From positions 12,460,121 through 12,524,120 of the forward strand of contig HG738137.1 in NCBI GenBank assembly GCA_000499405.2: a stretch of DNA of 64,000 nt, in the 5' to 3' direction. This document shows positions 27,021-37,400 of this stretch, one piece after another. How positions within the stretch are numbered: position 1 is the first letter of the stretch; each line of letters opens with the position of its first letter. The notes beneath the pieces are model-generated. The model ran no database searches, was not told the origin of the DNA, and saw only the letters and a program-made list of their open reading frames with translations. Position numbers and translations under genes: made by a program. Origin of the DNA: Onchocerca volvulus. Its lineage: Eukaryota; Nematoda; Chromadorea; Rhabditida; Onchocercidae.

Positions 27021-27469
27021 TATATTTCCTTTTTGAACATTCCCAATAATTAAAAATGATACTTCAACAATAATTCCTAAAATGAATTATTACAATACAT
27101 TAAAATATGAATCAAATAATGATAAAGCAAAAAAGACAGCTATGATGAATAAAATAAAAAAAAAATTTAATCAATATAGGAATATTACTGTACCGTTTAA
27201 TAATAATTCTTTAAAAACATTTTAACAGTCGTTATAAATTTGATAAAAAAAAGTAAATAATAGTAAGAAAAAAATCACCGGATGAATATTAGAATATTGC
27301 AATTATGCAAATTCCTACATGAGTAATAGAAAAGCTATTATCATACATAGGCATTGATTTTAATACCATGAAGAATTCGTTAAATGAAATAAACTCTAAG
27401 ATTTAAAATTTAAAATTAATAAAAGAATGCAGCAAAACTGAACATACAAAGACAACGTTTTAGATACAA

Positions 27470-30293
27470 TTATGATAATATTGATGGTAATAATGTTGCT
27501 GAAATAATATAACCAGTATGTGTTGGTTGTGCTGCTGGAAATGGAAGTAATGCTGATGTAGAGCACTTGTGATTATTTTCCTTCATCAGGCATTGCATTT
27601 CGGATTTCATAGCAACCGTATCATCTTCCAATTTAGGCCTTTTTGATGCCATTGTTTCGCTTCCATTATCTTGCGAGTGTCTCTTCTTGTCGACAGGAAT
27701 GTTTCGTGTATTGAACGATTTCAACGTATCCATATTTATATCACACACATAAAATTAAACTTTATGAAATCTGATATTTGAAAGAAAAAGAATAAAAAGA
27801 TAGAAGTAAAAATGCATAAAAAGAATGAAGAAAAAATACAAATGTATATTTTAAAAAAAAGTTGTATATGTTAAAAATATTGCTATCTGACATATTGACA
27901 TATGGCAAATCTGGTTATGTCATGACAGTAGAGAAAATCGCGTAGGTTGGATATTATCAATATAGGATGAAATACATCGTTACACTCATTTCATTTCATA
28001 AAAATTCAAATCAATATTAGAATAAGATGAAGTGCTATTTTACGCACAAAATTTTTTAGTTTCCTCATATTTTCCAGTTATCTTATTCAATTTCTCTCCT
28101 AAAGTCCCTTTGATATTTCCATTATTTTGAGTCAATGCCAGTGGATACTGAAAAGCGAATTTAAAGATTCCGATACTGAGATGAATACTGTCGATAAAAT
28201 TATTCCTCTGAATTTGGCATCATCGAAATGAATGGATACTGCACTTGAAAAGATCCAATCATCTTTCGCATTTTCATACAAATATACTGGGAAGCAGTAC
28301 CTTCATTGCTACATTAATATTAAGATCCAATCAACTCAGTATTATGCTGAAGATAATCTAAAGGACTTCTTCAAAAGAAGAGAGTATAGGAACAACCGTG
28401 AGATCAAGAACACTTTAATCACTAAATATGTTGGGATTCAGAGGTCATAACGCAAACAAATATTCAAATTGTTGTTCCTCTAGAAATCGTTCTCATTGAA
28501 TTCAAGCAAAGAACCTAATTCTAACCATTAGAATATATGTACCAAAAAGGTCAAACAAATTAAAAAAAACTCTAAACCAATTGGGTGACCAAATTCAATA
28601 CATAAAATTTCCGTCTGCTCTAGTTTCTGTTCGTCATTGGAGCAATAATAACAGATTGAAAGAACAGATGTTAAGACAAACAAAAATAATTACTTTCAGT
28701 TTTCTCGGCACTAACTCCACAGTATTGATTTGGACAAAACCTTCGTATTGAAGTGCATTACATGTTCTCTGTATCTGTAACACAGCTCTATTGAATGCTG
28801 AATTCCTTCCTTCGTTCCGTTTGAAAAAAAAAAAAAAAAAAGAATCCCAGAAAAAAAGCTCGTTATCCAGATTAGTTTTCGCCGGTAAAAATAAAATACC
28901 TGTTCAATGCAAGGCGAAAAACTGACTACACGTCCACCATGTACCTGACTTAGAGCACGTTTTGCGTGTTTTATTGCAATCCACGGAGCGGGAAGATCAA
29001 GAAAGACCGCATCACACATATTCTCTACGGAAAATCCATCTTCGATAACATTCTGATGCACACATGTTGTAATTTCACCTAATCCATGCTTCTACAAATT
29101 TTTTTATACAATTAAAAGTTGAAGAAATAATAAAAGATGAAATTACCTAGTTATTTAGTCTCACGAGTCTAAAATAACTGTTAAAGAAAATGATCTAATT
29201 TGTTGCAATAACACTAACCATCATCTCAAGTTCGACCTGTTTGACTCTTGTCCCTTCAATATCGTGCGTATATAGATGTCCTGTAGGCGCAATGGCTATT
29301 GCTAGTGCATGTGAAAGCGAACCACTTCCCGTTCCACATTCACAAACTATCTATAATTTTTGATAATCACTGATTAACTTTGTAAGCTATTTTAAAATAA
29401 AGAAATATCTGAATATATGGAAACCTACCGAACCCGGTTTGACATCTAATAACATCAGAATTAGCGCGCAATCGGGTGTATAAATAATTTGTGTCCGCCG
29501 AAGTAAAGCACGTGTCCACATTTCTGCATTAGGACGTAACACATAAACATAACCTGCTGTAGCACTAATACGAGATCCATAACTAAAAAGAAAAATAAAT
29601 AAATAATTATCCTCACCAAAAACTCCAATTTCAATTTATAAAGATTATCCCACCATCAAATCAGAGTAACTGATATATTAACATAAGTACAGTTAACTTT
29701 AGATAATATCCTGATGTGACATGATATTGAGCAAATCGGCACTTCTAAACATTTTTCACGCTATAGTGAAGTAATTAACTGACTTATAATCTAATATTCT
29801 GAATTTAACTAACCGTTTTCCTATAAGATACTCATGCTTTAAAGCACCATATCGCATTGTGAGAATAAGACCACGCTTCACTTCCACCGCGTAAGATGTC
29901 CCGTAATTAACATAAATAATCACAGTATCACCTTCTTCAATTATTTCTTTATTGCTTAAAAAACCAGAACCCGTATGGTTTACAGCAATAAGCTGAAAAA
30001 AGAAAAGCAGCAGTTATAAGAATATGGCAAAGAATGATGGACAATAAAAAGAAGCATACATATGAAGAATGTTTACTATATTATTATCACTCCCTGAATA
30101 CTTAAGTCATCATTTTTGAAAAGATATTTAAAAGATAGTTAGGTATTCAGATTATGGTAATATCACTGTTCTTTTTTCTTTGCGTTTAAACAATTTAACT
30201 ACCATTTATAATTTTTCCTTTTCACTTCTAAATTATTCAACTTACTTTGTTGTCCATTTTTTTTTTCAGCGTGCAATCAGTTCCATTCGTCAT
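27470..30293 (-). CDS. TRMT61A: tRNA (adenine-58-N1)-methyltransferase catalytic subunit TRMT61A
   Basis: It should methylate adenosine-58 in the T-loop of tRNA with S-adenosylmethionine, as a complex with TRMT6 (family knowledge). Minus-strand exons: 30293-30246, 29992-29814, 29582-29429, 29350-29219, 29091-28900, 28774-28694, and a last exon ending at 27470. Exons 1-6 join in phase with GT/AG ends and give 262 residues. Visible motifs: GSRISATAGYVYVLRP in the N-terminal half; the SAM loop IVCECGTGSGS (128-138; a Cys where human TRMT61A has Ser); the catalytic-type DAVFLDLPAPW (198-208, likely Asp203); and SFSPCIEQ (228-235). The last exon ends in HTGYIISATLLP, matching the family C-terminus. 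Its 5' edge is unclear because the frame that looks homologous has no upstream AG. The start ATG lies 4 nt after an acceptor-like ttgcag. Total length is about 330-345 aa. Confidence 0.9.
28100..28450 (+). pseudogene. Possible decayed ORF inside the last TRMT61A intron
   Basis: The plus strand of this unusually long (about 975 bp) intron holds a 72-codon frame (28232-28450). In the same frame, about 28 more sense codons precede it across one TGA. The composition (Lys, Asp, Glu, Tyr; few Phe runs) is more protein-like than the neighbouring AT-rich frames. I recognise no domain. It could be a fossil gene fragment, a nested gene missing its ends, or chance. Confidence 0.2.
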
Positions 30294-30295
30294 TT

Positions 30296-30428
30296 CTCTG
30301 CAATAAAATGAACTAAAAAGTTTACTTCCATTCAGTCACATGCTAATCCTGAACTATGTGGAACTATGAGACCATTTTTTGCAGGTTTTTCTTTTAGACA
30401 TGCTAAAACTGGGACTTACAGATTCGTT
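30296..30428 (-). other. Intercistronic spacer with trans-splice-like acceptor
   Basis: Only 135 bp separate the VPS25 stop codon from the TRMT61A ATG on the same strand. Reading in gene direction, the spacer ends ttttattgcag followed by agaaATG. This length and the acceptor are typical of nematode operons, where the downstream mRNA receives a spliced leader. I see no AATAAA in the spacer. Confidence 0.6.
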
Positions 30429-32055
30429 CTATTGGAGAAATTTTACGCCTTCTGTTCCGGTTCCAATATTCAATAACTGAGCACGACGTTGTTCAACGAG
30501 AACTGCTAACGATTTCAACAATACGTCTTTATCCAGACCGTAAAAAGCTACAATTGCAACGAACAGTTTTCTTTCTCTTTTTTTTAAAATATTAAAAAGC
30601 ACTTCGTACGAAATCGAAATTCAGTCTTTCAATGCTCAAATTATTTCTTGATCCCCTTTTCTCTTCAACTTTGCTTCTCGAAATCATATATACGATCGTT
30701 ACAAATTCTCTTCCCACTTCTCTAATTGTTTACACATTACCTCATCACCTTACACATCACCTATAAATAAATATCTTATACCCTATCTGTTATAACTCTA
30801 ATCTTTAATCTTTTCCTCTCTCTATAATGTTATGAAAATTTATGGTTAGGAAATGAAATTAGGAAAAGATATGTATCGAACTGACATTCCTGTGTAACGT
30901 CGTCGCCTTGTGTTATTTCGTATAGAGTACAGGGTGTGTTAAGTAAACTATTACTCACTGCCCACTCGTATATTAATATAGCCCACTCTTCTGGACGCCT
31001 CCAATAGATGTGACAACGATTTTTATTTTTATCTAACCAATCGATATGTCCTGTAAATCAAATTTTTCGTCCAATCATTAATCGTTGCATCCTTTGAATT
31101 CATCAAAATTACGACAAGTATAATTTCAAAATGAAGAAGAATTTTAAATCAATTCCAGTCAGTGTAATTTTTAAAAAATTATTTTATTTTAAATTAAACA
31201 AAAGATCAACGAAAGGAGCAATGAATAATGCTAGCCGTTTTCTTATGGCTACCTTTTGGAAGATAATGAGGAAATGGTCCAGCATTATTTTAAAATTTCT
31301 TGGAGAAAGTTCTATTTTCAGAAAAGTAGACGGAAGCTAACGAATAAACAAGCTTGTAAACAAAATATTGCTAATACCACTTACTTGTATGTTCAAGATA
31401 ATCGAATACTATTCGTACACCGTCCAATGACAATTTGCGGTTGAGAGTACTATTAACGAACAACTCTGAATTTGATATGTCTGCCAAGTCTACTGTATAA
31501 ATCTTATGAAATTGGCAATAATCAACGACCAATCGACTCCAAGCTTCTAATTGTTTTTCACGAGTTACCAAAGTGGTTTGCAAGCTAAAATAAAACGAAT
31601 ATAATTGAAGTAAGGAAATTTGCCTGAAATTTATCTGTTTGGTTTTAAAGCCTGAAATTTAGCATCAAACAAAAGTTGTAGAAAAAAAACCAAACAATCA
31701 AGGTAATGAGTTATAAGAGTTTAAAGACAATAATGGCAATTATCAATAACTTTTTTTCCGAACAATTCCAAAATTTTCATCATTATAAAGAAATAATCAA
31801 GGTAAGAGAAGTACAAGGTAAGCATCTTGTTGCCGGATACAGATTCAATTATTTATTTCTTTAAATTGCTTATGAAATATTAAATTTAAATTGGATATTG
31901 ATATTTAAAAAATTCGTTTCATTACTATCCTTAAAAAGAAACTGGTAATGAATCTTTTCTTAATCATATTTTCTCTTTTTTTTTTTTTCGATAACGTATA
32001 AAACTCACGTGAAAAATGGTGGAAATTCATACTGCCATGGCCATTTAAATGACAT
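30429..32055 (-). CDS. VPS25: ESCRT-II subunit VPS25
   Basis: VPS25 is the winged-helix subunit (two copies per complex) of ESCRT-II, which sorts ubiquitinated cargo into multivesicular endosomes and hands over to ESCRT-III (family knowledge). Four exons: 32055-32009, 31584-31385, 31050-30886, 30547-30429. All junctions are GT/AG, phases agree, and the product is 176 aa, the same as human VPS25. The N-terminus MSFKWPWQYEFPPFFTLQ contains the conserved PPFFTLQ element that docks to VPS22/VPS36. RKLSLDGVRIVFDYL lies in the first winged helix. IYWRRPEEWAILIYEW is the family signature in the middle. The C-terminal FYGLDKDVLLKSL... ends GVKFLQ, where human ends GVKFF. It lies directly upstream of TRMT61A in a likely operon. 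Confidence 0.95.
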
Positions 32056-32959
32056 TTTATCTTTTCAATGCCATCGAATTTCACTATAAGATATTATCAT
32101 GCGAAACAAGCGAAATTTCATATTAAAATATATTCATTATTATCATTCAATCAAATTAGCATGCATATTCGACTGAGAAAAAATATACTTATGCGAGTGA
32201 AAACGCACGTACGTCGCAAATGTATGAATCGCAAACACATGAATTTTCATGCATAACTATTTGATAAGAAATAATTTATTTTACGTAAAGCGTAGTAAAC
32301 TTCTTGAAGATTGTTAAAGGTATGGATTGAATAAAAATAACCTAAACAATTCCACTTAATTCTAACAATTTTCGATCATCAAAGAACTTCTCTAAACGAT
32401 CAATAATTTCTCTCAGAAATGTTGCTAGCTAGTTATTTTTGCCCGTAAAAAAGAAACAGAGAAAGAGAGAAAGGGAGAGGGAGAGAAAGAATTAAGATTC
32501 GGATTTAGTAAATACATGGGAAAATCAAACAAAAGAAAGGAAAAAATTCGAGAAAGACAAATATATTTGGGAAAATCGGAACAGATGAAACTTTACAATC
32601 TATGAAGAAACATATATATATCATGAAAATATTTCACTTCAATTCATCAATCAAAAACAAGACAAAAAAAAAAACTTCCCGGAAATCTCAGTCCAAAGTA
32701 ATTTACACTTTATTTTATACGTACAAACTTTTGACGTAAAAATGACGTAAGCAATCGTAATGATATTTAATTACTATAAACGAAGTCCTAAATCATGAGA
32801 AAAAAAGAAAAAAAAACGTGGAAATATAAAACTTTGTACGTGTCTAAAGTAAAACGCATTCCTACCGAAATACCGCTGCAATAGTCAGCTTCATATGAAT
32901 TCTGCAGCCATCTTCCCGTGATGACACACCGAAATGGGAGACGAGAGTAAGTGTCACCA

Positions 32960-33540
32960 AGGGTTTACGAATTATGGTATACAGAAGGGAAGGTTGCGGG
33001 AGCGCGTATGTCACGTAAAACTTAAAATACTGCGCGTAAAAAGTGTGGAAGTTTCCGGCAACGTGATGCTTCCGGAACGTGTACTTTGATTTACTGCCAA
33101 AAAATTTACTTATTTAAACGAAAATTAGGAAAAAAAAAAGAGGAAATATCGATAAGATGAAGATTATCGATATTTCTTTTTCCTTTTTTCAATTTTCTTT
33201 TAAATAAGTAAGTTTTTTTGGAAGGAAGGAGAATTGAGAAAAACTAAGAAAGTAAGAGAATATGAATGGTATTGGAAAAATGAAGTTGATTTTAAAATGA
33301 AAATATGAGGATTTTCGGTAACATGATACTCTTGAAACATAATATTCTAGAGGGTTATGGTGTATAAGATGGGAAGATGCAGAGATAACGTATAGTTTAC
33401 GTATATCACGTATAATTTGAAATATTACACGTAAAAAATATTGGAATTTCCGGTAACGTGATATTCTTAAGAGTATCATAAGAATTGTAGTATATAAGAC
33501 GTGAGGATACGGCAATAACGTATAGTTTACGTATAATGGA
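32960..33540. repeat. Degenerate tandem repeat rich in ACGTA/CACGTA
   Basis: Three related blocks (about 32970-33080, 33300-33475 and 33476-33540) share tt(c/t)cggnaac(g/a)tgat, (a/g)ttatggtatana-like sequence, cacgtaa/cacgtat and aa(t)a(c/t)tncncgtaaaaa. Blocks two and three also share 'aataacgtatagtttacgta'. Confidence 0.65.
33098..33221. repeat. 124-bp near-perfect foldback
   Basis: Left arm 33098-33155 and right arm 33164-33221 are reverse complements over about 58 bp with only a few mismatches (for example gaggaaatatcgataa against ttatcgatatttcttt). The loop is 8 nt. It sits inside the flanking tandem repeat. It could be a hairpin precursor RNA if transcribed, or a small foldback insertion. 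Confidence 0.7.
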
Positions 33541-34403
33541 AGAGAGAAAAAAAAATGATGATATGAGCTGGAATATAATCTTGCTGATAACAAGGGAAAA
33601 GTGATAATCTTCTTATCAGTTTATCTTATTAATTGTGATAATTGGAGGTATTATTATGTTCCTAAGCATACTTTTCGGCTTTTTTTTTGATATATTTCCA
33701 TGTTATGAATATATGTTTTTTCCTATTCCATCGAAATGATTATATGTTGCACGTTATTTCATAACTTCGAATATTATCCTTATATATTTTCCTAATTCCG
33801 TGAAATGATAATATTCTTATCACTTTACCTTATAGTAATGATAAAGGATAATTTCATTTTAAGTATACTTTTCACCTTTTCTTTTAATATGTTATTGTGT
33901 TGCGAGTATATATTTTTTATTGTTTTCTATCGCAGCGATCACGTATCACGTATCACGTTAATGTTGAATATCCGAATGTTTCACTTACATATTTTTCTCG
34001 ATTCTGTGGATATTCACATTGCATTGTTTACATGCATGTTCTAACTTATTCCTTCTTGGCTTACGTTTTTTTTTGCGAATGCTTAGATAGTCCACATAAG
34101 TGAAATATTTAGGATATTTTTGAAGTATTTTTTTTTTAAATGTCTGATTTGTTGAATAGCCGTTTCATTTTTTTATTTAAATAATTATACGATAAACAAA
34201 AAAAGAGTATTTTACCTTATTTTACCCGATGCTATGGATAAACGAAAAAGCAAGTTACCTGTTTTTTCTAAACATCATCGATTTAGCTCTCCTTATATCA
34301 TTATATTTCCTTCAAATGTTCTCGTATCATTTTATAAAAATATTTTAGATTGTAAGGTAGGTATAACGGTGTGAAGGAAATGGATATGTAAAGGCTGGGA
34401 ATC

Positions 34404-37400
34404 ATGTCATTATCACGAGGTGTACATGCCGAATTATGCAGCTATATTCAAGGTATTATAATATTTTTTAATTGTAAAAGAGAAGCAAATAGATTATGCA
34501 CTTTCATTCATTTAACTTTGAAATTGAAATTTTATTTATATTTAAGGATTTATGTCTTAAAATTTAGCGAGAACTATGGAAGATTCATATTTTTACTAAT
34601 AATTACTTATACAATTACTTAAAAAACAACAATTACTAACTAGTTAATTTTTATAAAAAGAAAATAGTGAAAATATTGGTGATTGTGCATTAGTTTTTTT
34701 TTTGATGCCAGAAATGCTAGAAAAAACTGGTTACATTGGTAAATTGTATTTCTAATCATTATAGAGAAATGTAGTTCTATATTCGGATCAAAGTTTTGGG
34801 ATTGTCGATTGGTATGTAATGTAGAATGTGGTACAAAAACAGACAAATTTGAAAATCGAATTTTCGCATTATCAAAATTCCGAGTTTTCATTTTACATGG
34901 GAAAACACCATCCTCGTTGAAGATTGATCGAACTTTTCATATCTTGTCAATACGTGTCATTCAAATCATCAACGATAATGAAGTAATTATTTTACCATCA
35001 TTTTTCACCTGTATAAAGTAATGAGTCATCATTTAGTGAAGTTTTGAAAAATCTATCGAATATACAGATATTATTTATGCATATTGAGCTAATGAATTCA
35101 ATAATTAAGATTGTGAATATCAGAATTACATAATATTTCAGAATGCTAAAATTGTTATTGAAGTACTCTAAGTTGATGCTGTCAGTTAATATTAAAGTTG
35201 CAAAGATTCATCATCTAGTGAAGGGCAACGTATTGCCATATCTTAAAAAAAATTATTGTCTATTAGCTTATTGACCATTTTCATTTTTAATGTTACTATT
35301 CTTTTCCAAAACAATCTTTTCAGGTGTGCTTTAGCCTCGATGAAAGTTTTTTGGGCAAAAGGCGCATTTTCATTCGTTTGGAACATGGTTCCAAAAACAT
35401 TGCTCTCTCTGTTCTTTCCTCTCTGAAGCATTACTTCCCGGATATTAATCAAAATTTGAGGTATATAAAGTCAAGAATTTGTCAAAAGATTTATTATAAA
35501 TTTTACGTTTTTAACTGAGAAATGAAATATATTTGATATTTATTATTACCGCCGGCATCTTATAAATTATGATAAAAGAATTCTCTTCATATTATTTTGT
35601 CTTGTAATGTTACTATTTATAAAGTACATGCAGGAATTTTTTGGAATTAATCCCAAATGATTTATACGATGAATTTTGGTTTCTGCCCAGTAGTCGACCA
35701 TATCTACCATGTCATAATTTTCGTAGATCTTACGCTGCCCTTTGTGATTATTATGATCAGCCATTCCGTGATGAAGTTGTTTGGGTAAAATTTTTGTTTC
35801 ATATATTCTTTTTTTTTTTTTTTTTTGTTCTGATTTATATCTCAGAATTGATAGAAATTACTTTGAATATTCGACTCGTTTTTCAGGATGTTGAAAAAAT
35901 ATATGCTATCCATGGAATTCATATCTTAAGATTAGATGATTTCACTCATTTGCTTCCAAGGTGATTTTGCATTCATTCGCACCATGTTAAATCCTTAATA
36001 TCCTAGAGCTTGAGTTAGGACGGATTTATTCAAGTTAAGATTTTCGAAGTCATTTTTAATGAAATAAAGCAAAATTTTCGATAATTTCACACAATCAATA
36101 AGTCTCATTTAGTTTACTTTTTAGAATTTAAAAAAAAAATAATATGGAAAGATTTATAAAGATATCATATTTTCAGAGATTTGCTTCCCATTGTAGCAGT
36201 ATGTCAATATTCGTGTTATTTTACGGGCTTATGCATTGATGATATCAAATTAGGTTCAGATCTTGTGGATATTATTTTATCAATTGTTCGTAATTCCCGT
36301 TTTCTGAAAGTACTTGTCCTTCGTAATTGTAATCTTCCCAAGTTAGTTTTCATCATCTTTTTTTTTTTTTTAATATTATATATTTCTTAAATTGATTTTT
36401 AACCAAAAGGATGTCTTCCATCATCTCCTCCCTTACCCCATGTTGGTACACAATTGATGCGGAAGACACAGTTGAATACGAAAGAATTTTAAACTATAAG
36501 AGAAAAAAGAATAAAAAATTGGACTTTCCTCCTGTTTCAACTACTTTAAAATGAAACGAATTTATGAATTTTTTTTTTATCATTATTTCTAATGAAAATA
36601 CAATTATGAATAGAAATGCGTTTAAAAAAAAATATGAACACGAACTTTCAGGCCTATCATTTCGTTAAAATTTTCAGAGATTTTATTGCTGCGTTTTCAA
36701 ATGCTTTACAGAATAATACACGTTCTCTGGAAGAGATAGATTTTTCTAAGAATATATTGGATGATAAGAAAGGTTAGCACTTCATTATTTTTTTTAGTGA
36801 ACTATTTAAGAATCTTTTCTAATTTTTTATAAAATAAGTGCTGCAAATTATAAATCGGTGCTTATTATTAGGAATTTATTCTAGGCTTCGTCGCTTTATC
36901 ATATTTGCTATCAAAACTGACATCACTGCAATCGTTAATACTTTCTGATTGTGCAATGTCAGAAAAAAGTGTTAATCAAATATGCTGTGGAATTTTGCAA
37001 AGGATCAAAGCAAACACAATTCCTGACTGCAAATTTCTGGCTACGCTTGATTTTTCAGGAAACAATTTGAAAGATGTAAGCGCTTGTGATGTGTAAACTA
37101 ATATGATGGATCTATTAGCAACTTTATTATCTATGTTTATGGTTCGCAAATGCTTTTCTTTATGATTTCCAAAAAAAAAAAAAAAAAAAAGAAAGTAACA
37201 ACTAAAATTACAGTGAAATTCGAGCACGATAAACGGATATCATTAAATTAACTGACTGAGAACTATATATGTAGGTAAACATACATACCGCAAAATGTAA
37301 TTCTTATAGAACATATTGAATAGCAAAATCTGCTAAGTAAGTTAATTATTTTCTTTGGTTTCACTTTTAAATTATCAACATATGCAGGATATCAGTGATT

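Larger units (their letters stand above)
1..27469. other. Gene-free AT-rich intergenic region
   Basis: I see no supported gene in this 27 kb. Open frames are short and coincide with microsatellites, A/T homopolymers or simple repeats, with no recognisable protein motif and no spliced continuity. The stretch consists of poly-A/poly-T tracts, dinucleotide to tetranucleotide repeats, and many imperfect local duplications, the clearest of which are listed separately. No tRNA, rRNA, spliced-leader RNA or transposase was recognised by eye. Regulatory DNA or non-coding RNA genes without obvious motifs could be missed. Confidence 0.7.
32056..34403. other. Divergent intergenic region VPS25 / CARMIL
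   Basis: This 2.3 kb separates the start codons of VPS25 (minus) and the CARMIL gene (plus), so it should hold both promoters. I see no ORF worth calling. It contains a degenerate tandem repeat (32960-33540) with an embedded 124-bp foldback (33098-33221), a GA-rich patch at about 32455-32490, and a tiny upstream ORF (34380-34391, Met-Asp-Met-stop) just before the CARMIL start. Confidence 0.6.

Noticed and set aside
31131..31444. Plus-strand frames of 62-69 codons
   Set aside because: They are antisense to the VPS25 exon and intron 2, and are shadow frames without motifs.
33189..33593. 134-codon minus-strand frame upstream of CARMIL
   Set aside because: It lies over the tandem repeat and hairpin. 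It has no recognisable domain, and its repeated peptide segments follow the DNA repeat.
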